DNA of 64,000 nt, taken from Embleya hyalina. Lineage in GTDB: Bacteria > Actinomycetota > Actinomycetes > Streptomycetales > Streptomycetaceae. Made by a program: the position numbers and the translations under genes. This document shows positions 1-7,986 of the stretch, in pieces. The notes under the pieces are model-generated. The model saw only the letters and a program-made list of their open reading frames with translations. It was not told where the DNA came from and ran no database searches. The first letter of the stretch is position 1, and every line of letters begins with the position of its first letter. Location of the stretch: positions 333,065-397,064 of the forward strand of contig NZ_BIFH01000017.1 of assembly GCF_003967355.1 (NCBI RefSeq), written 5' to 3'.

Positions 1-418
1 CCAGGATCCCGGCCAGCTTGCGCTCGCCCACCAGCAGGTCGTTCGGCCACTTCAACCGCACCTCGACCCCGGCCACCCGGGACACCGCCGACGCCGCGGC
101 CACCCCGGCCAGCAGCGGCAGCCAGCCCCAGCGCGCGACCGGGACCTCGTTCGGCGCCAGCGTCATCGACACCGCCAGGCCCGAGCGCGGCGGCGCGGTC
201 CACCGCCGGTCCAGCCGGCCCCGGCCCGCCACCTGCGATTCGGCGATCAGTACCAGCCCCTCGGCCTCGTCGGCCCGATTGGCCAGGTCGGCGTTGGTCG
301 AGCCGGTCTCGGGCAGTACGTCCAGCTCGCGCCACAGGCCGCCCGGTACCAACAGCGCCCGACGCAGGGCCGCCTCGCTCAGCGGAGGGCGGTCGAGATC
401 CTTGTAAGGAGAGTCCAT
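1..418 (-). CDS. birA: Biotin-[acetyl-CoA-carboxylase] ligase, C-terminus outside window
   Basis: This is the first 139 codons of a biotin protein ligase; the rest lies beyond the window edge. The enzyme activates biotin as biotinyl-AMP and attaches it to the lysine of biotin carboxyl carrier domains. Visible motifs are ETGSTN near residue 38, the biotinyl-AMP loop GRGRLDRRW near residue 66, and KWPND followed by KLAGIL near the truncated end. There is no N-terminal DNA-binding helix-turn-helix, so it is a monofunctional ligase, as usual in actinobacteria. A TAGGGT -10 box sits 6 nt before the ATG, suggesting a leaderless mRNA. It is divergent from pccB, and its likely substrate is the biotin domain encoded at 7987-9753. 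Confidence 0.93.
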   Translation of the reverse strand, partial: MDSPYKDLDRPPLSEAALRRALLVPGGLWRELDVLPETGSTNADLANRADEAEGLVLIAESQVAGRGRLDRRWTAPPRSGLAVSMTLAPNEVPVARWGWLPLLAGVAAASAVSRVAGVEVRLKWPNDLLVGERKLAGIL

Positions 419-521
419 TCGATCACCCTAGAAGGCACTGCGGGGCAGGGCGGTGATGGTCGCCGGCGTGGCGCGGCTACGCTACCGATCGCCGCCGTTC
501 GACGTGACAGGAGTCAGCACG

Positions 522-2108
522 ATGGACCCAGTACAGGGCGATCCCGACATCCACACCACCGCCGGAAAGCTGGCCGATCTCGAGCGCCGGATCGACGAGG
601 CGGTGCACGCGGGAAGCGCCCGAGCGGTCGAGAAGCAGCACGCCAAGGGCAAGATGACCGCCCGCGAGCGGATCGAATACCTGCTCGACGAGGGCTCCTT
701 CGTCGAACTCGACGAATTCGCGCGGCACCGCTCCACCAACTTCGGCCTGGAGGCCAACCGCCCCTACGGCGACGGCGTGGTGACCGGCTCCGGCACCGTC
801 GACGGCCGCCAGGTGTGCGTGTTCTCCCAGGACGTCACCGTCTTCGGCGGCAGCCTCGGCGAGGTGTACGGCGAGAAGATCGTCAAGGTCCAGGACCTCG
901 CGATCAAGACCGGCGTCCCGCTGGTGGGCATCAACGAGGGCGGCGGCGCGCGCATCCAGGAGGGTGTGGTCTCGCTCGGTCTGTACGGCGAGATCTTCCG
1001 GCGCAACGTGATCGCCTCCGGGGTGATCCCGCAGATCTCGCTGATCATGGGCGCCGCCGCGGGCGGCCACGTCTACTCCCCCGCGCTCACCGACTTCGTG
1101 GTGATGGTCGACCAGACCTCGCAGATGTTCATCACCGGCCCCGACGTGATCAAGACGGTCACCGGCGAGGACGTCACGATGGAGGACCTGGGCGGCGCGC
1201 GCACGCACAACAGCAAGTCGGGCAACGCGCACTACATGGGCGCCGACGAGAAGGACGCGCTCGACTACGTCAAGGGCCTGCTGTCCTACCTGCCGAGCAA
1301 CAACCTGGAGCCGGCCCCGTCCTTCGACGAGGAGGCCGACCTCGAGACCACGGACTACGACCGTGACCTCGACACCCTGATCCCGGACTCGGCGAATCAG
1401 CCGTACGACATCCACACGGTGATCGAGCACGTCCTGGACGACGCGGACTTCCTGGAGGTCCAGCCGCTGTTCGCGCCCAACATCGTGGTCGGCTTCGGCC
1501 GGGTCGAGGGCCGCTCCGTGGGCATCGTGGCCAACCAGCCGATGCAGTTCGCCGGCACGCTCGACATCGACGCGTCGGAGAAGGCCGCCCGGTTCGTGCG
1601 CACCTGCGACGCGTTCAACGTCCCGGTGCTCACCTTCGTCGACGTCCCGGGCTTCCTGCCGGGCACCGACCAGGAGTGGAACGGCATCATCCGCCGCGGC
1701 GCGAAGCTGATCTACGCCTACGCCGAGGCCACCGTGCCGCTGGTCACGATCATCACCCGCAAGGCGTACGGCGGCGCGTACGACGTGATGGGCTCCAAGC
1801 ACCTGGGCGCCGACGTCAACCTGGCCTGGCCGACCGCGCAGATCGCGGTGATGGGCGCGCAGGGCGCGGCCAACATCCTGCACCGGCGCACGATCGCCGC
1901 CTCGGACGACCCCGAGGCGACCCGCGCGCGGCTGATCCAGGAGTACGAGGACACGCTGTGCAACCCGTACGTGGCCGCCGAACGCGGCTACGTGGACGCG
2001 GTCATCCGCCCGTCGTCCACCCGGGCCCACGTGGTCAAGGCACTGCGGGCGCTGCGCGGCAAGCGCGAGACGCTGCCGCCGAAGAAGCACGGCAACATCC
2101 CGCTCTAG
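522..2108 (+). CDS. pccB: Acyl-CoA (propionyl-CoA) carboxylase beta subunit
   Basis: This is the 528-aa carboxyltransferase subunit, which moves CO2 from carboxybiotin to propionyl-CoA (often also acetyl-CoA) to make methylmalonyl-CoA. The protein shows the two crotonase-like halves of the family. The N half has [20 protein letters not shown] and [13 protein letters not shown], and the C half has [13 protein letters not shown] and [12 protein letters not shown]. An in-frame start exists upstream, but the ATG at 522 is preferred because a GACAGGAG ribosome site precedes it and the protein then begins at the usual family N-terminus. A TACGCT -10 box lies at 478-483. accE follows 24 nt downstream and the alpha subunit is about 6 kb away, so a three-subunit complex with the biotinylated protein is expected. 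Confidence 0.95.
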   Translation: MDPVQGDPDIHTTAGKLADLERRIDEAVHAGSARAVEKQHAKGKMTARERIEYLLDEGSFVELDEFARHRSTNFGLEANRPYGDGVVTGSGTVDGRQVCVFSQDVTVFGGSLGEVYGEKIVKVQDLAIKTGVPLVGINEGGGARIQEGVVSLGLYGEIFRRNVIASGVIPQISLIMGAAAGGHVYSPALTDFVVMVDQTSQMFITGPDVIKTVTGEDVTMEDLGGARTHNSKSGNAHYMGADEKDALDYVKGLLSYLPSNNLEPAPSFDEEADLETTDYDRDLDTLIPDSANQPYDIHTVIEHVLDDADFLEVQPLFAPNIVVGFGRVEGRSVGIVANQPMQFAGTLDIDASEKAARFVRTCDAFNVPVLTFVDVPGFLPGTDQEWNGIIRRGAKLIYAYAEATVPLVTIITRKAYGGAYDVMGSKHLGADVNLAWPTAQIAVMGAQGAANILHRRTIAASDDPEATRARLIQEYEDTLCNPYVAAERGYVDAVIRPSSTRAHVVKALRALRGKRETLPPKKHGNIPL

Positions 2109-2132
2109 CCCGGCCAGGACCCGGAGGTCCCC

Positions 2133-2333
2133 ATGATCAAGGTGGTGCGGGGTGAACCCACCCCGGAGGAGTTGGCGGTGATCGTCACCGTCGTGGCGGC
2201 CAAGGCGAGCGGCGGCGGCGCATCCGCGCCGGCGCCGGCGGCCCCGTCGCGGTGGAACGACCCGGCGCGCCTGGTGCGCCGACCGCTGCGGCCGGGCCCG
2301 GGTGCCTGGCAGGCGAGTGCCTGGCCGTCCTGA
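2133..2333 (+). CDS. accE: Acyl-CoA carboxylase epsilon subunit
   Basis: A 66-aa protein of the actinobacterial acyl-CoA carboxylase epsilon family. These small subunits bridge the alpha and beta subunits and raise activity. The diagnostic N-terminus is a hydrophobic block following KVVRGEPTPEELAV, then an Ala/Gly/Pro-rich linker, then a basic and tryptophan-containing tail (RWNDPARL). It has a strong GGAGG ribosome site and lies 24 nt after pccB, so the two genes are almost certainly co-transcribed. Confidence 0.92.
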   Translation: MIKVVRGEPTPEELAVIVTVVAAKASGGGASAPAPAAPSRWNDPARLVRRPLRPGPGAWQASAWPS

Positions 2334-2408
2334 CCGACCGAACGCCCGGATCGATCGCCGCCGCGGGCGCGCCGGCGGTCGACCGTCGGTAAATCGCACG
2401 ACCCGACT

Positions 2409-2424
2409 TGAGTACTCGTACTCA
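2409..2424. promoter_or_regulatory. Palindrome TGAGTAC-TC-GTACTCA
   Basis: Perfect 7-bp inverted repeat with a 2-bp centre, 35 nt upstream of the small membrane peptide gene at 2459. The position and symmetry suggest an operator or a site overlapping the promoter of that gene. No regulator is identified. Confidence 0.5.
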
Positions 2425-2458
2425 GGATCGGACCGGGGCGGCGCCCCACGATGGACGA

Positions 2459-2575
2459 ATGCGCGACCGTGACGAGTTCTCCGAGGAAACCCGGCGCGCC
2501 GTGGCCCAGCTGCGGCGCGCCGTGTGGATCCTGCCCGTGGTGCTGATCCTCGGCCTGGCCCTGCTCGCACTGTGA
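2459..2575 (+). CDS. 38-aa single-span membrane peptide
   Basis: A short open frame giving a charged N-terminal half (MRDRDEFSEETRRAVAQLRR) followed by one hydrophobic segment of about 16 residues (WILPVVLILGLALLAL) that ends at the stop codon. The layout is that of a tail-anchored membrane peptide. It lies between accE and maf on the same strand with its own upstream palindrome. There is no strong Shine-Dalgarno sequence. An overlapping ATG at 2451 is out of frame and gives an unconvincing product. Function is unknown. The charged-then-hydrophobic organisation and high GC3 support a real gene, but its size limits certainty. Confidence 0.6.
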   Translation: MRDRDEFSEETRRAVAQLRRAVWILPVVLILGLALLAL

Positions 2576-2644
2576 TCGGGCGGCGGTGGGTACCGCTCGG
2601 AATCCGCCGCCGCCCGACACCTCGGCGCCCGGTACGTTGGCGCC

Positions 2645-3253
2645 ATGACCGACCGCTCCCCCTCCCGCTCCCTCGTGCTCGCCTCGGCCTCCCCCGCGCG
2701 CCTGAAGCTGCTGCGCGACGCCGGGCTCGACCCCGAGGTCGTGGTCAGCGGCGTCGACGAGGACGCCCTCGCCGCCGGATCCCCGCGCGAACTCGCGCTG
2801 CTGCTCGCCGAGGCCAAGGCCGACGCGGTCGCCACCGGGCTTACCGGCGACGAACTGGTCGTCGGCTGCGACTCGGTGCTCGAACTCGACGGCGAGGCGC
2901 TGGGCAAGCCCGTCGACGCCGCCGAGGCGCTGGTGCGCTGGCGGTCCATGCGCGGACGCGCGGGTGTGCTGCTCACCGGACACTGCGTGATCGACCGCCG
3001 CACCGGCCTGCGGGTGTCCGAGGTGGCGGCCACCACGGTGCGCTTCGGCACCCCCTCCGACGCGGAGGTGGCCGCCTACATCGCGACCGGCGAACCGCTG
3101 CATGTCGCGGGCGCGTTCACCCTCGACGGCTACGCGTCGCCGTTCGTGGACGGGATCGACGGCGACCCGGGCAACGTGATCGGCCTCTCGCTGCCGCTGC
3201 TGCGCCGCCTCCTGGACGACGTGGGCGTACGGATCGTCGACCTCTGGACCTGA
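2645..3253 (+). CDS. maf: Maf-family nucleoside triphosphate pyrophosphatase
   Basis: A 202-aa Maf/YhdE-type house-cleaning pyrophosphatase that hydrolyses non-canonical or modified NTPs to monophosphates. The signature [12 protein letters not shown] is at residues 11-22, where Maf proteins carry S-x-S-P-R-R-x-x-L. The conserved [10 protein letters not shown] with KP and the later [18 protein letters not shown] are also present. Length is normal for the family. A TACGTT -10 box ends 6 nt before the ATG, indicating a leaderless transcript. In Streptomyces, Maf is commonly found next to the acyl-CoA carboxylase genes, as here. Confidence 0.93.
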   Translation: MTDRSPSRSLVLASASPARLKLLRDAGLDPEVVVSGVDEDALAAGSPRELALLLAEAKADAVATGLTGDELVVGCDSVLELDGEALGKPVDAAEALVRWRSMRGRAGVLLTGHCVIDRRTGLRVSEVAATTVRFGTPSDAEVAAYIATGEPLHVAGAFTLDGYASPFVDGIDGDPGNVIGLSLPLLRRLLDDVGVRIVDLWT

Positions 3254-3395
3254 CCCCCGAGGCACACGGGACGACCCGACCGCGGTCACCGCGTCGGGCA
3301 CCACCCGCCGAGCCGGCCACCGCACGTGCCCGGCCGCCGGGCCGGCCCGTGCGCGACCGCCCGGCGCGACCCGTAGGCGCCCGGCCCCGGCTTCG

Positions 3396-5174
3396 TCAGG
3401 CGTCCGGCCCGTCGGCGCGGTTCAGGTCGCGGCGGACCGGGCCCGGGCCCAGGTTCGGCAGGCCCGGCGATCGCGGGTGGTGCGGGGTGTCGGCGCCGGG
3501 CTGCCGCGGGAGATTCGCGTCGGGACCCGGCTGCGGCGACGGCCCGGCCGGTCGGCCGTAGCCACCCGGCTGCTGCGGCACGTGCGGTGAGCCGTAGCCG
3601 CCCGGCTGTTGCGGCGGATAGGGCTGCGGGGCCGACTCGGCATACGCGTTCGGCGCCCACGGTCCGCCGCCGCCCACCGGCGCGCCCACCGGGCCGGGTC
3701 CGGGACCGGGTCCGCGCGGCGGAGGCGGCACGGGCGTGCCGCGCATCCCGGCGAACATCGCGAGCGGCAGCGCGATCGCCGCCAGCACCAGGAGCGGCAG
3801 CGGTACCCCGCCGGGCTTCTTCGTCAGCCACTCCACCCAGCCGTAGTCCGCCGACGCGGCCTGGAGATCCGGCCACACCGGCCCGCACGCGGCGCCGAGC
3901 CCGAACGCCGCGATCGCCGCCTCCGGCCGCAGACCGCCGATCACCACGCCGATCGCCGCCGCACCCGCGCAGCGCACCGCCAGCTGGTGTCCGGATCCGG
4001 CCGCCGGGCCGATGAACTCGGCGAGGACGAGGGCCAGTGCCGCGAGGCCGATCGCGTACGCCCCGAGCAACCGCGCCGCCGCCGCCCCCACGACACCGGC
4101 GACCACGAGGCCGAGCAGCCACGGCACGTATTCGCCGGGTCCGTCCAGGCCCAGGCCCGGGTTGGCCTGTGTGCGGTCCCAGGCGAACAGCGCGGCCGGG
4201 AAGGCGGCGAGGCCGACCGCCATCGCGAGCAGCGCGCCCGCCACCGAGCGCACGCCGTCCACGCGATGGGTCAGCACCGCCGCGACCAGGCAGCCGGCCA
4301 GCGCCACCACCGGCCACAGGCCGAGCACCCTGGGCTTGTCGTCACCCATCACCACGGTCGCCGCGGCCACCCCGACCCCGACCAGGCCGAGCAGGAACAC
4401 CCCGCCCTGGGCCCCGGCCTCGGACTCCTGCCAGCCGCGCCCCGGCGGCACCAGGATCCGGCCGGTGGGCAGCAGGATCAGCAACCAGCCGAACGCGGCG
4501 AGCGGCAGCCAGGTCTGGAGGCCGGCCCCCGACTCCCACATCGGCTCCAGCACGTCGTGCCCGCCGAGCACGAACAGCAGCGGCACCGCCGCCGCGAGGG
4601 TCCCCGCGAACGCCGCGTTCAGCGGCGCCTGATGGCGCGGGACCGCGAGATGGATCCACAACACCACCCCGACCAGCACCTGGACCGCGAAGCCGAACCG
4701 CAGCAGATAGACGAAGCCCAGCCAGCGCGCCTGCGAACCGTCGTAGTGGGCTGCGATCGGGTCGAGCGCGGTGGTCAACGCGGCGCCGGCCAGGCCGATC
4801 GTCAACACGCCGCCGACCGCGCCCCGGCGGTGGGTGAACACACTGTCGGTGAGCCCGATACCGCCGATCACCAGCGGTACGGCCCACGGCAACAACACCG
4901 CGACCAGGTCCCACACCGACCACGACCCGCCGCCGGCGTCCATGGGCGTCGGCGCCGCCCCGTAGGCGGCCGGATCCGCCGCGGGCCCGGCGGGCGTCGC
5001 CGGATCCAGCCCGGCCCGGAGCAGCACCAGCGCGCCGGCGGTGGCGAGCACCACGAGCAGCGCGCCCGGCACCCACTCCAGCGACAGTCGACCCACCGGT
5101 TCCGGGCGCCGCGCGCGGCCCTCCGCGAATCCGGCGCCGGCCTCGTATGCCTTGCGTACCACCCCGCCGGCCAT
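3396..5174 (-). CDS. Polytopic membrane protein with Pro/Gly/Gln-rich C-terminal tail
   Basis: About 592 aa. The first roughly 470 residues contain about twelve hydrophobic segments. The last roughly 120 residues are low-complexity and cytoplasm-like, rich in Pro, Gly, Gln and Tyr, with near-repeats PQQPGGYGSPHV and PQQPGGYGRPAG. The ATG at 5174 is preferred to upstream in-frame codons because the basic cytoplasmic segment and first membrane helix follow it directly. Streptomyces encode many such uncharacterised membrane proteins with PGGYG tails, which may contact cell-division or envelope partners. No enzymatic motif is recognised. It is convergent with maf. Confidence 0.8.
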   Translation of the reverse strand: MAGGVVRKAYEAGAGFAEGRARRPEPVGRLSLEWVPGALLVVLATAGALVLLRAGLDPATPAGPAADPAAYGAAPTPMDAGGGSWSVWDLVAVLLPWAVPLVIGGIGLTDSVFTHRRGAVGGVLTIGLAGAALTTALDPIAAHYDGSQARWLGFVYLLRFGFAVQVLVGVVLWIHLAVPRHQAPLNAAFAGTLAAAVPLLFVLGGHDVLEPMWESGAGLQTWLPLAAFGWLLILLPTGRILVPPGRGWQESEAGAQGGVFLLGLVGVGVAAATVVMGDDKPRVLGLWPVVALAGCLVAAVLTHRVDGVRSVAGALLAMAVGLAAFPAALFAWDRTQANPGLGLDGPGEYVPWLLGLVVAGVVGAAAARLLGAYAIGLAALALVLAEFIGPAAGSGHQLAVRCAGAAAIGVVIGGLRPEAAIAAFGLGAACGPVWPDLQAASADYGWVEWLTKKPGGVPLPLLVLAAIALPLAMFAGMRGTPVPPPPRGPGPGPGPVGAPVGGGGPWAPNAYAESAPQPYPPQQPGGYGSPHVPQQPGGYGRPAGPSPQPGPDANLPRQPGADTPHHPRSPGLPNLGPGPVRRDLNRADGPDA

Positions 5175-5407
5175 GGCCGTCTCCCCCTGGTCGTGTGGGT
5201 GCAGCTTAGGGAAGAAGCGGCCCCGCGCGCTCCCTGAGCGGCCACCCCGAACCCGCCTTTTCGAATCCTCCGGAAATCCCTCGGAGCACCCGTCCCACGA
5301 CCCGCGCCGCGCCCGTCGACCCTCCGCCATTACCTCCGAGGGAATCGACCGCCCTCCCCCGCCCCCGGCACAGTCGTCGGTGTCGGCAAACGACCCTGGA
5401 GGACCCG

Positions 5408-5857
5408 ATGAGCACCCAGTCCCTGAACCCCACGTTCGCGACCGGCGGGCCCGGCGACCGTGTCCGCGGCGACACCGGCCTGTTGCGGCTCGCGCTGCGG
5501 CTCGACGCGATCGCCACCGGCGCGGTCGGACTGGCCGCCCTGGCCGGCTGCGCCGCCGTCGACGGTGCCCTCGGCCTGCCCACCGCGTTCCTGGCCGGCC
5601 TCGGCGCCTTCCTGGTCCTGTACGCGGTGGGCGTGTGGCGGATCGGCGGCTCCGACACGCCGCGTCGCACCGCCGTACGCGCGGTGATCGGCCTCAACCT
5701 GGTGTGGTTCGCGGACAGCGTGGCGATGGCGATCGCCGGCCTGCTCGACCCGACCGACCTCGGCACCACGCTGATCGTGCTCCAGGCCGTCGCGGTCCTG
5801 GGCTTCGCCGACGTGCAGATCCTCGGCCTGCGCAAGGCCCGCACGTCCCTCCGGTGA
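5408..5857 (+). CDS. Small four-span membrane protein
   Basis: A 149-aa protein with a polar N-terminus of about 24 residues and four hydrophobic segments, roughly residues 29-50, 54-74, 90-112 and 118-138. The connecting loops are short and a basic residue cluster follows helix 2. A GGAGGA ribosome site precedes the ATG. It lies 77 nt upstream of the XRE regulator on the same strand. In actinobacteria such membrane proteins are often targets of a neighbouring MmyB-type regulator. No family function is known to me. Confidence 0.8.
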   Translation: MSTQSLNPTFATGGPGDRVRGDTGLLRLALRLDAIATGAVGLAALAGCAAVDGALGLPTAFLAGLGAFLVLYAVGVWRIGGSDTPRRTAVRAVIGLNLVWFADSVAMAIAGLLDPTDLGTTLIVLQAVAVLGFADVQILGLRKARTSLR

Positions 5858-5934
5858 GGGAGCCGCGCGGGGCCGGCGGACCGAACCGGACGCGTCGCGC
5901 CGAACTCGCGGCGCACCGCGTACGGTCGGGTCCC

Positions 5935-6771
5935 ATGAGTTCGGGATCCACGACCGTCGCCGGCGATCGGTCCGCCGGCCCCGCCGCCCGGCGCACCGGC
6001 GGCGAACTGATCCGGCACTGGCGCCGGCACCGGCGCCTGAGCCAGCTGGAGTTGTCCGTGGAGGTCGCGGTGTCCACCCGCCACCTGAGCTTCATCGAGA
6101 CCGGTCGCGCGGTGCCCAGCCGGGACATGGTGCTGCGGCTGGCCGAGCATCTGGACGTGCCGCTGCGCGAGCGCAACCGCATGCTGCTGGCCGCGGGGCA
6201 CGCGCCGGAGTACCACGAGAGCCGCCTGGACGCGCCGGAGCTGGACCCGATGCCGGCCGTGTTGCGGCAGATCCTGGTCGGGCACGGCCCGTACCCGGCG
6301 GTGATCGTGGACCGGGCGTGGAACATCGTCGACGCGACGCCGAGTATCGCGATGTTCGTCGAGGGTGTCGCCCCCGAACTGCTCACCGAGCCGCTCAACG
6401 CCTATCGCGTCAGCCTGCACCCGCGGGGGCTGGCACCGCGGATCGTCAACCTGCCGCAGTGGCGCGCGCACCTGCTGCACCGACTGCGGCGCCAGGTCGC
6501 GATCACCGGCGATCCGCTGACCCGGGAGCTGTACGACGAGGTGAGCGGCTATCCCGGCGGCGTCGACGACGAGCCGGCGCCCGGCGCCGGTCCGGGCGCG
6601 CCGGCCATCGCGATGGGCATCCGCCACCGCGGGGAGGTGTTGTCCTTCGTCAGCACGGTGGCCACGTTCGGCACCGCGGTGGACATCACCGTCGCGGAGT
6701 TGTCGATCGAGTCGTTCTATCCGGCGGACCGGCGCACCGGCCGGCTCCTGCGCGAGTGGTTCGGCGACTGA
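5935..6771 (+). CDS. XRE-family regulator with MmyB-like ligand-binding domain
   Basis: A 278-aa transcription factor. Residues about 20-80 form an XRE helix-turn-helix (LSQLELSVEVAVSTRHLSFI and then ETGRAVPSRDMVLRLAEHL). The remainder, from about residue 95, matches the MmyB-like PAS-related ligand pocket (VIVDRAWNIVDATPSI, NLPQWRAHLL, YPADRRTGRLLREW). In this family the C-terminal pocket binds a lipid or metabolite and controls DNA binding, often for a linked oxidoreductase or membrane gene. TACGGT ends 8 nt before the ATG, consistent with leaderless expression. The likely target is the membrane protein at 5408-5857. Confidence 0.9.
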   Translation: MSSGSTTVAGDRSAGPAARRTGGELIRHWRRHRRLSQLELSVEVAVSTRHLSFIETGRAVPSRDMVLRLAEHLDVPLRERNRMLLAAGHAPEYHESRLDAPELDPMPAVLRQILVGHGPYPAVIVDRAWNIVDATPSIAMFVEGVAPELLTEPLNAYRVSLHPRGLAPRIVNLPQWRAHLLHRLRRQVAITGDPLTRELYDEVSGYPGGVDDEPAPGAGPGAPAIAMGIRHRGEVLSFVSTVATFGTAVDITVAELSIESFYPADRRTGRLLREWFGD

Positions 6772-6811
6772 CGCCGCCCCGCCGGGCCCGGCCGGGTCCG
6801 CGCGGCGCGCC

Positions 6812-7345
6812 TCACGAACGGAGCCGGCAGCCCCAGACGTCGGCGGGCGAAGTCGCCGGATCCGGTCGCCACTCGCCGAGCATCGACCAGTCCCAGGAGC
6901 GGAACGCGGCCAGCGCGGCGTGGTTGTCCCGCGGCACCCGGACCGCGGCGAAGCCGGCGTCGGTGCCGGCGAGCAACCTCTCCCGCATCCGCCCGGCCAG
7001 GCCCTGCCGGCGGTGCTGCGGGAGGACCATCAGGTCGACGATCACGAACACCTTCCCGGCCGCGGCCGATTCCGCGACCTCCACGGGCAGTTCGCCGTGC
7101 AACCCGGTCCACCAGCCACTCGCCGCACGCGGCGGGAACCCGTAGGCGCAACCGGCCGCGTCGCCTCCGCCGTTCGCGACGACCATCTCGAAGCCCGGTT
7201 GTTGGATGTGGTCGGCGAAACGCCGCAGGAATTCGGGGCGGCCCGACGGATCCCCGCCGTAGGTCTTCACATATGTATCCGCGACGGTTTCCCGTTGCTG
7301 ATCGGCCTGCCAACGGGTCAGCCGGCGCAAGAACACCTCTGCCAC
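6812..7345 (-). CDS. GNAT-family N-acetyltransferase
   Basis: About 177 aa. The acetyl-CoA-binding core is visible at roughly residues 105-135: VFVIVDLMVLPQHRRQGLAG fits GNAT motif A (V-x-x-x-x-R/Q-x-x-G-x-G/A). It is followed by RMRERLLA and the C-terminal AALAAFRSWDW. GTG at 7345 is chosen because a GGGAGG ribosome site lies 5 nt upstream; an in-frame ATG at 7366 has none. The substrate cannot be told from sequence. The gene is convergent with the XRE regulator. Confidence 0.88.
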   Translation of the reverse strand: MAEVFLRRLTRWQADQQRETVADTYVKTYGGDPSGRPEFLRRFADHIQQPGFEMVVANGGGDAAGCAYGFPPRAASGWWTGLHGELPVEVAESAAAGKVFVIVDLMVLPQHRRQGLAGRMRERLLAGTDAGFAAVRVPRDNHAALAAFRSWDWSMLGEWRPDPATSPADVWGCRLRS

Positions 7346-7559
7346 CACAACCTCCCGTCCAGGCATCGGATGCCTCGGACCTTCACATCGTGGCAGCCCG
7401 CCCCGCTCGGGGAAACACCGTGCGGCAAAACCCGCTCGTCCGGGTCGCTCGCACATCCTCGGCCCACCCCCGGACGGTGCGCCCCTTTTCCCCGGTTTCG
7501 CCCGCCCCGAGCCGGCCGGGCTCGTAGCCTGCGCACGACGGACGGCGAGGAGAGGGCGG

Positions 7560-7772
7560 ATGAGCCGAGACGCAGGGGAACCGGGCAACGCGTGGGACAT
7601 GTGTGCCGAGGGTCACGACGACCACGAATGGGTGTACCAGTACGGCCCCGACGGGCCGGCCGGCAATCCGTGGGCCAAGGCGTGCAAGCACTGCGGAAAA
7701 ATGGCGGGGGCAAACGTACCCGAAAGCGGACTCCTCGGGCGATCCACGGGCGGTGACTGTCTGGGCGGCTGA
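7560..7772 (+). CDS. 70-aa CxxC zinc-ribbon-like protein
   Basis: A small acidic protein with a Cys/His set typical of a single zinc ribbon: MCAEGHDDHEW near residue 14 and CKHCGK near residue 42. The rest is polar and there is no signal peptide or membrane segment. A GAGGAGAGGG ribosome site just upstream and a TAGCCT-like -10 box support expression. It is divergent from the GNAT gene and upstream of accA2. No function is recognised. Confidence 0.65.
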   Translation: MSRDAGEPGNAWDMCAEGHDDHEWVYQYGPDGPAGNPWAKACKHCGKMAGANVPESGLLGRSTGGDCLGG

Positions 7773-7790
7773 CCCGCCCGACCCCTAAAC

Positions 7791-7804
7791 TGAAACACGT
7801 TCCA
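7791..7804. promoter_or_regulatory. TGAAACACGTTCCA, KstR-type palindrome
   Basis: The sequence fits TNNAACNNGTTNNA exactly, the consensus of KstR-type TetR regulators of lipid catabolism in mycobacteria. It lies about 185 nt before the accA2 start and just after the 70-aa gene. A chance match is possible. Confidence 0.35.
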
Positions 7805-7986
7805 GGTACACCCGGGCACGGGCGCCGGCCTCGTCGGGAGTACGTTGACCCCACCGGCAACGTGGCCGGCAGCTCCATCGCAGGCCATGAAGCCGGCGGG
7901 TTGCCGTACCCATGAGGATGTGGGGCGGCGGATCGTGCCCGCCCCCGAATCCCTAGACTCTCCGCAGTTGAGGAGGGAGCCAGATC

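Noticed and set aside
477-2570. A 697-codon open frame on the minus strand opposite pccB
   Set aside because: Antisense shadow caused by high GC3. The plus strand clearly encodes PccB, and the antisense product is Arg/Val/His-rich without motifs.
3609-5237. Long plus-strand open frame opposite the 592-aa membrane protein
   Set aside because: Composition is Arg/His/Gln-rich noise, while the minus strand encodes a coherent polytopic protein.
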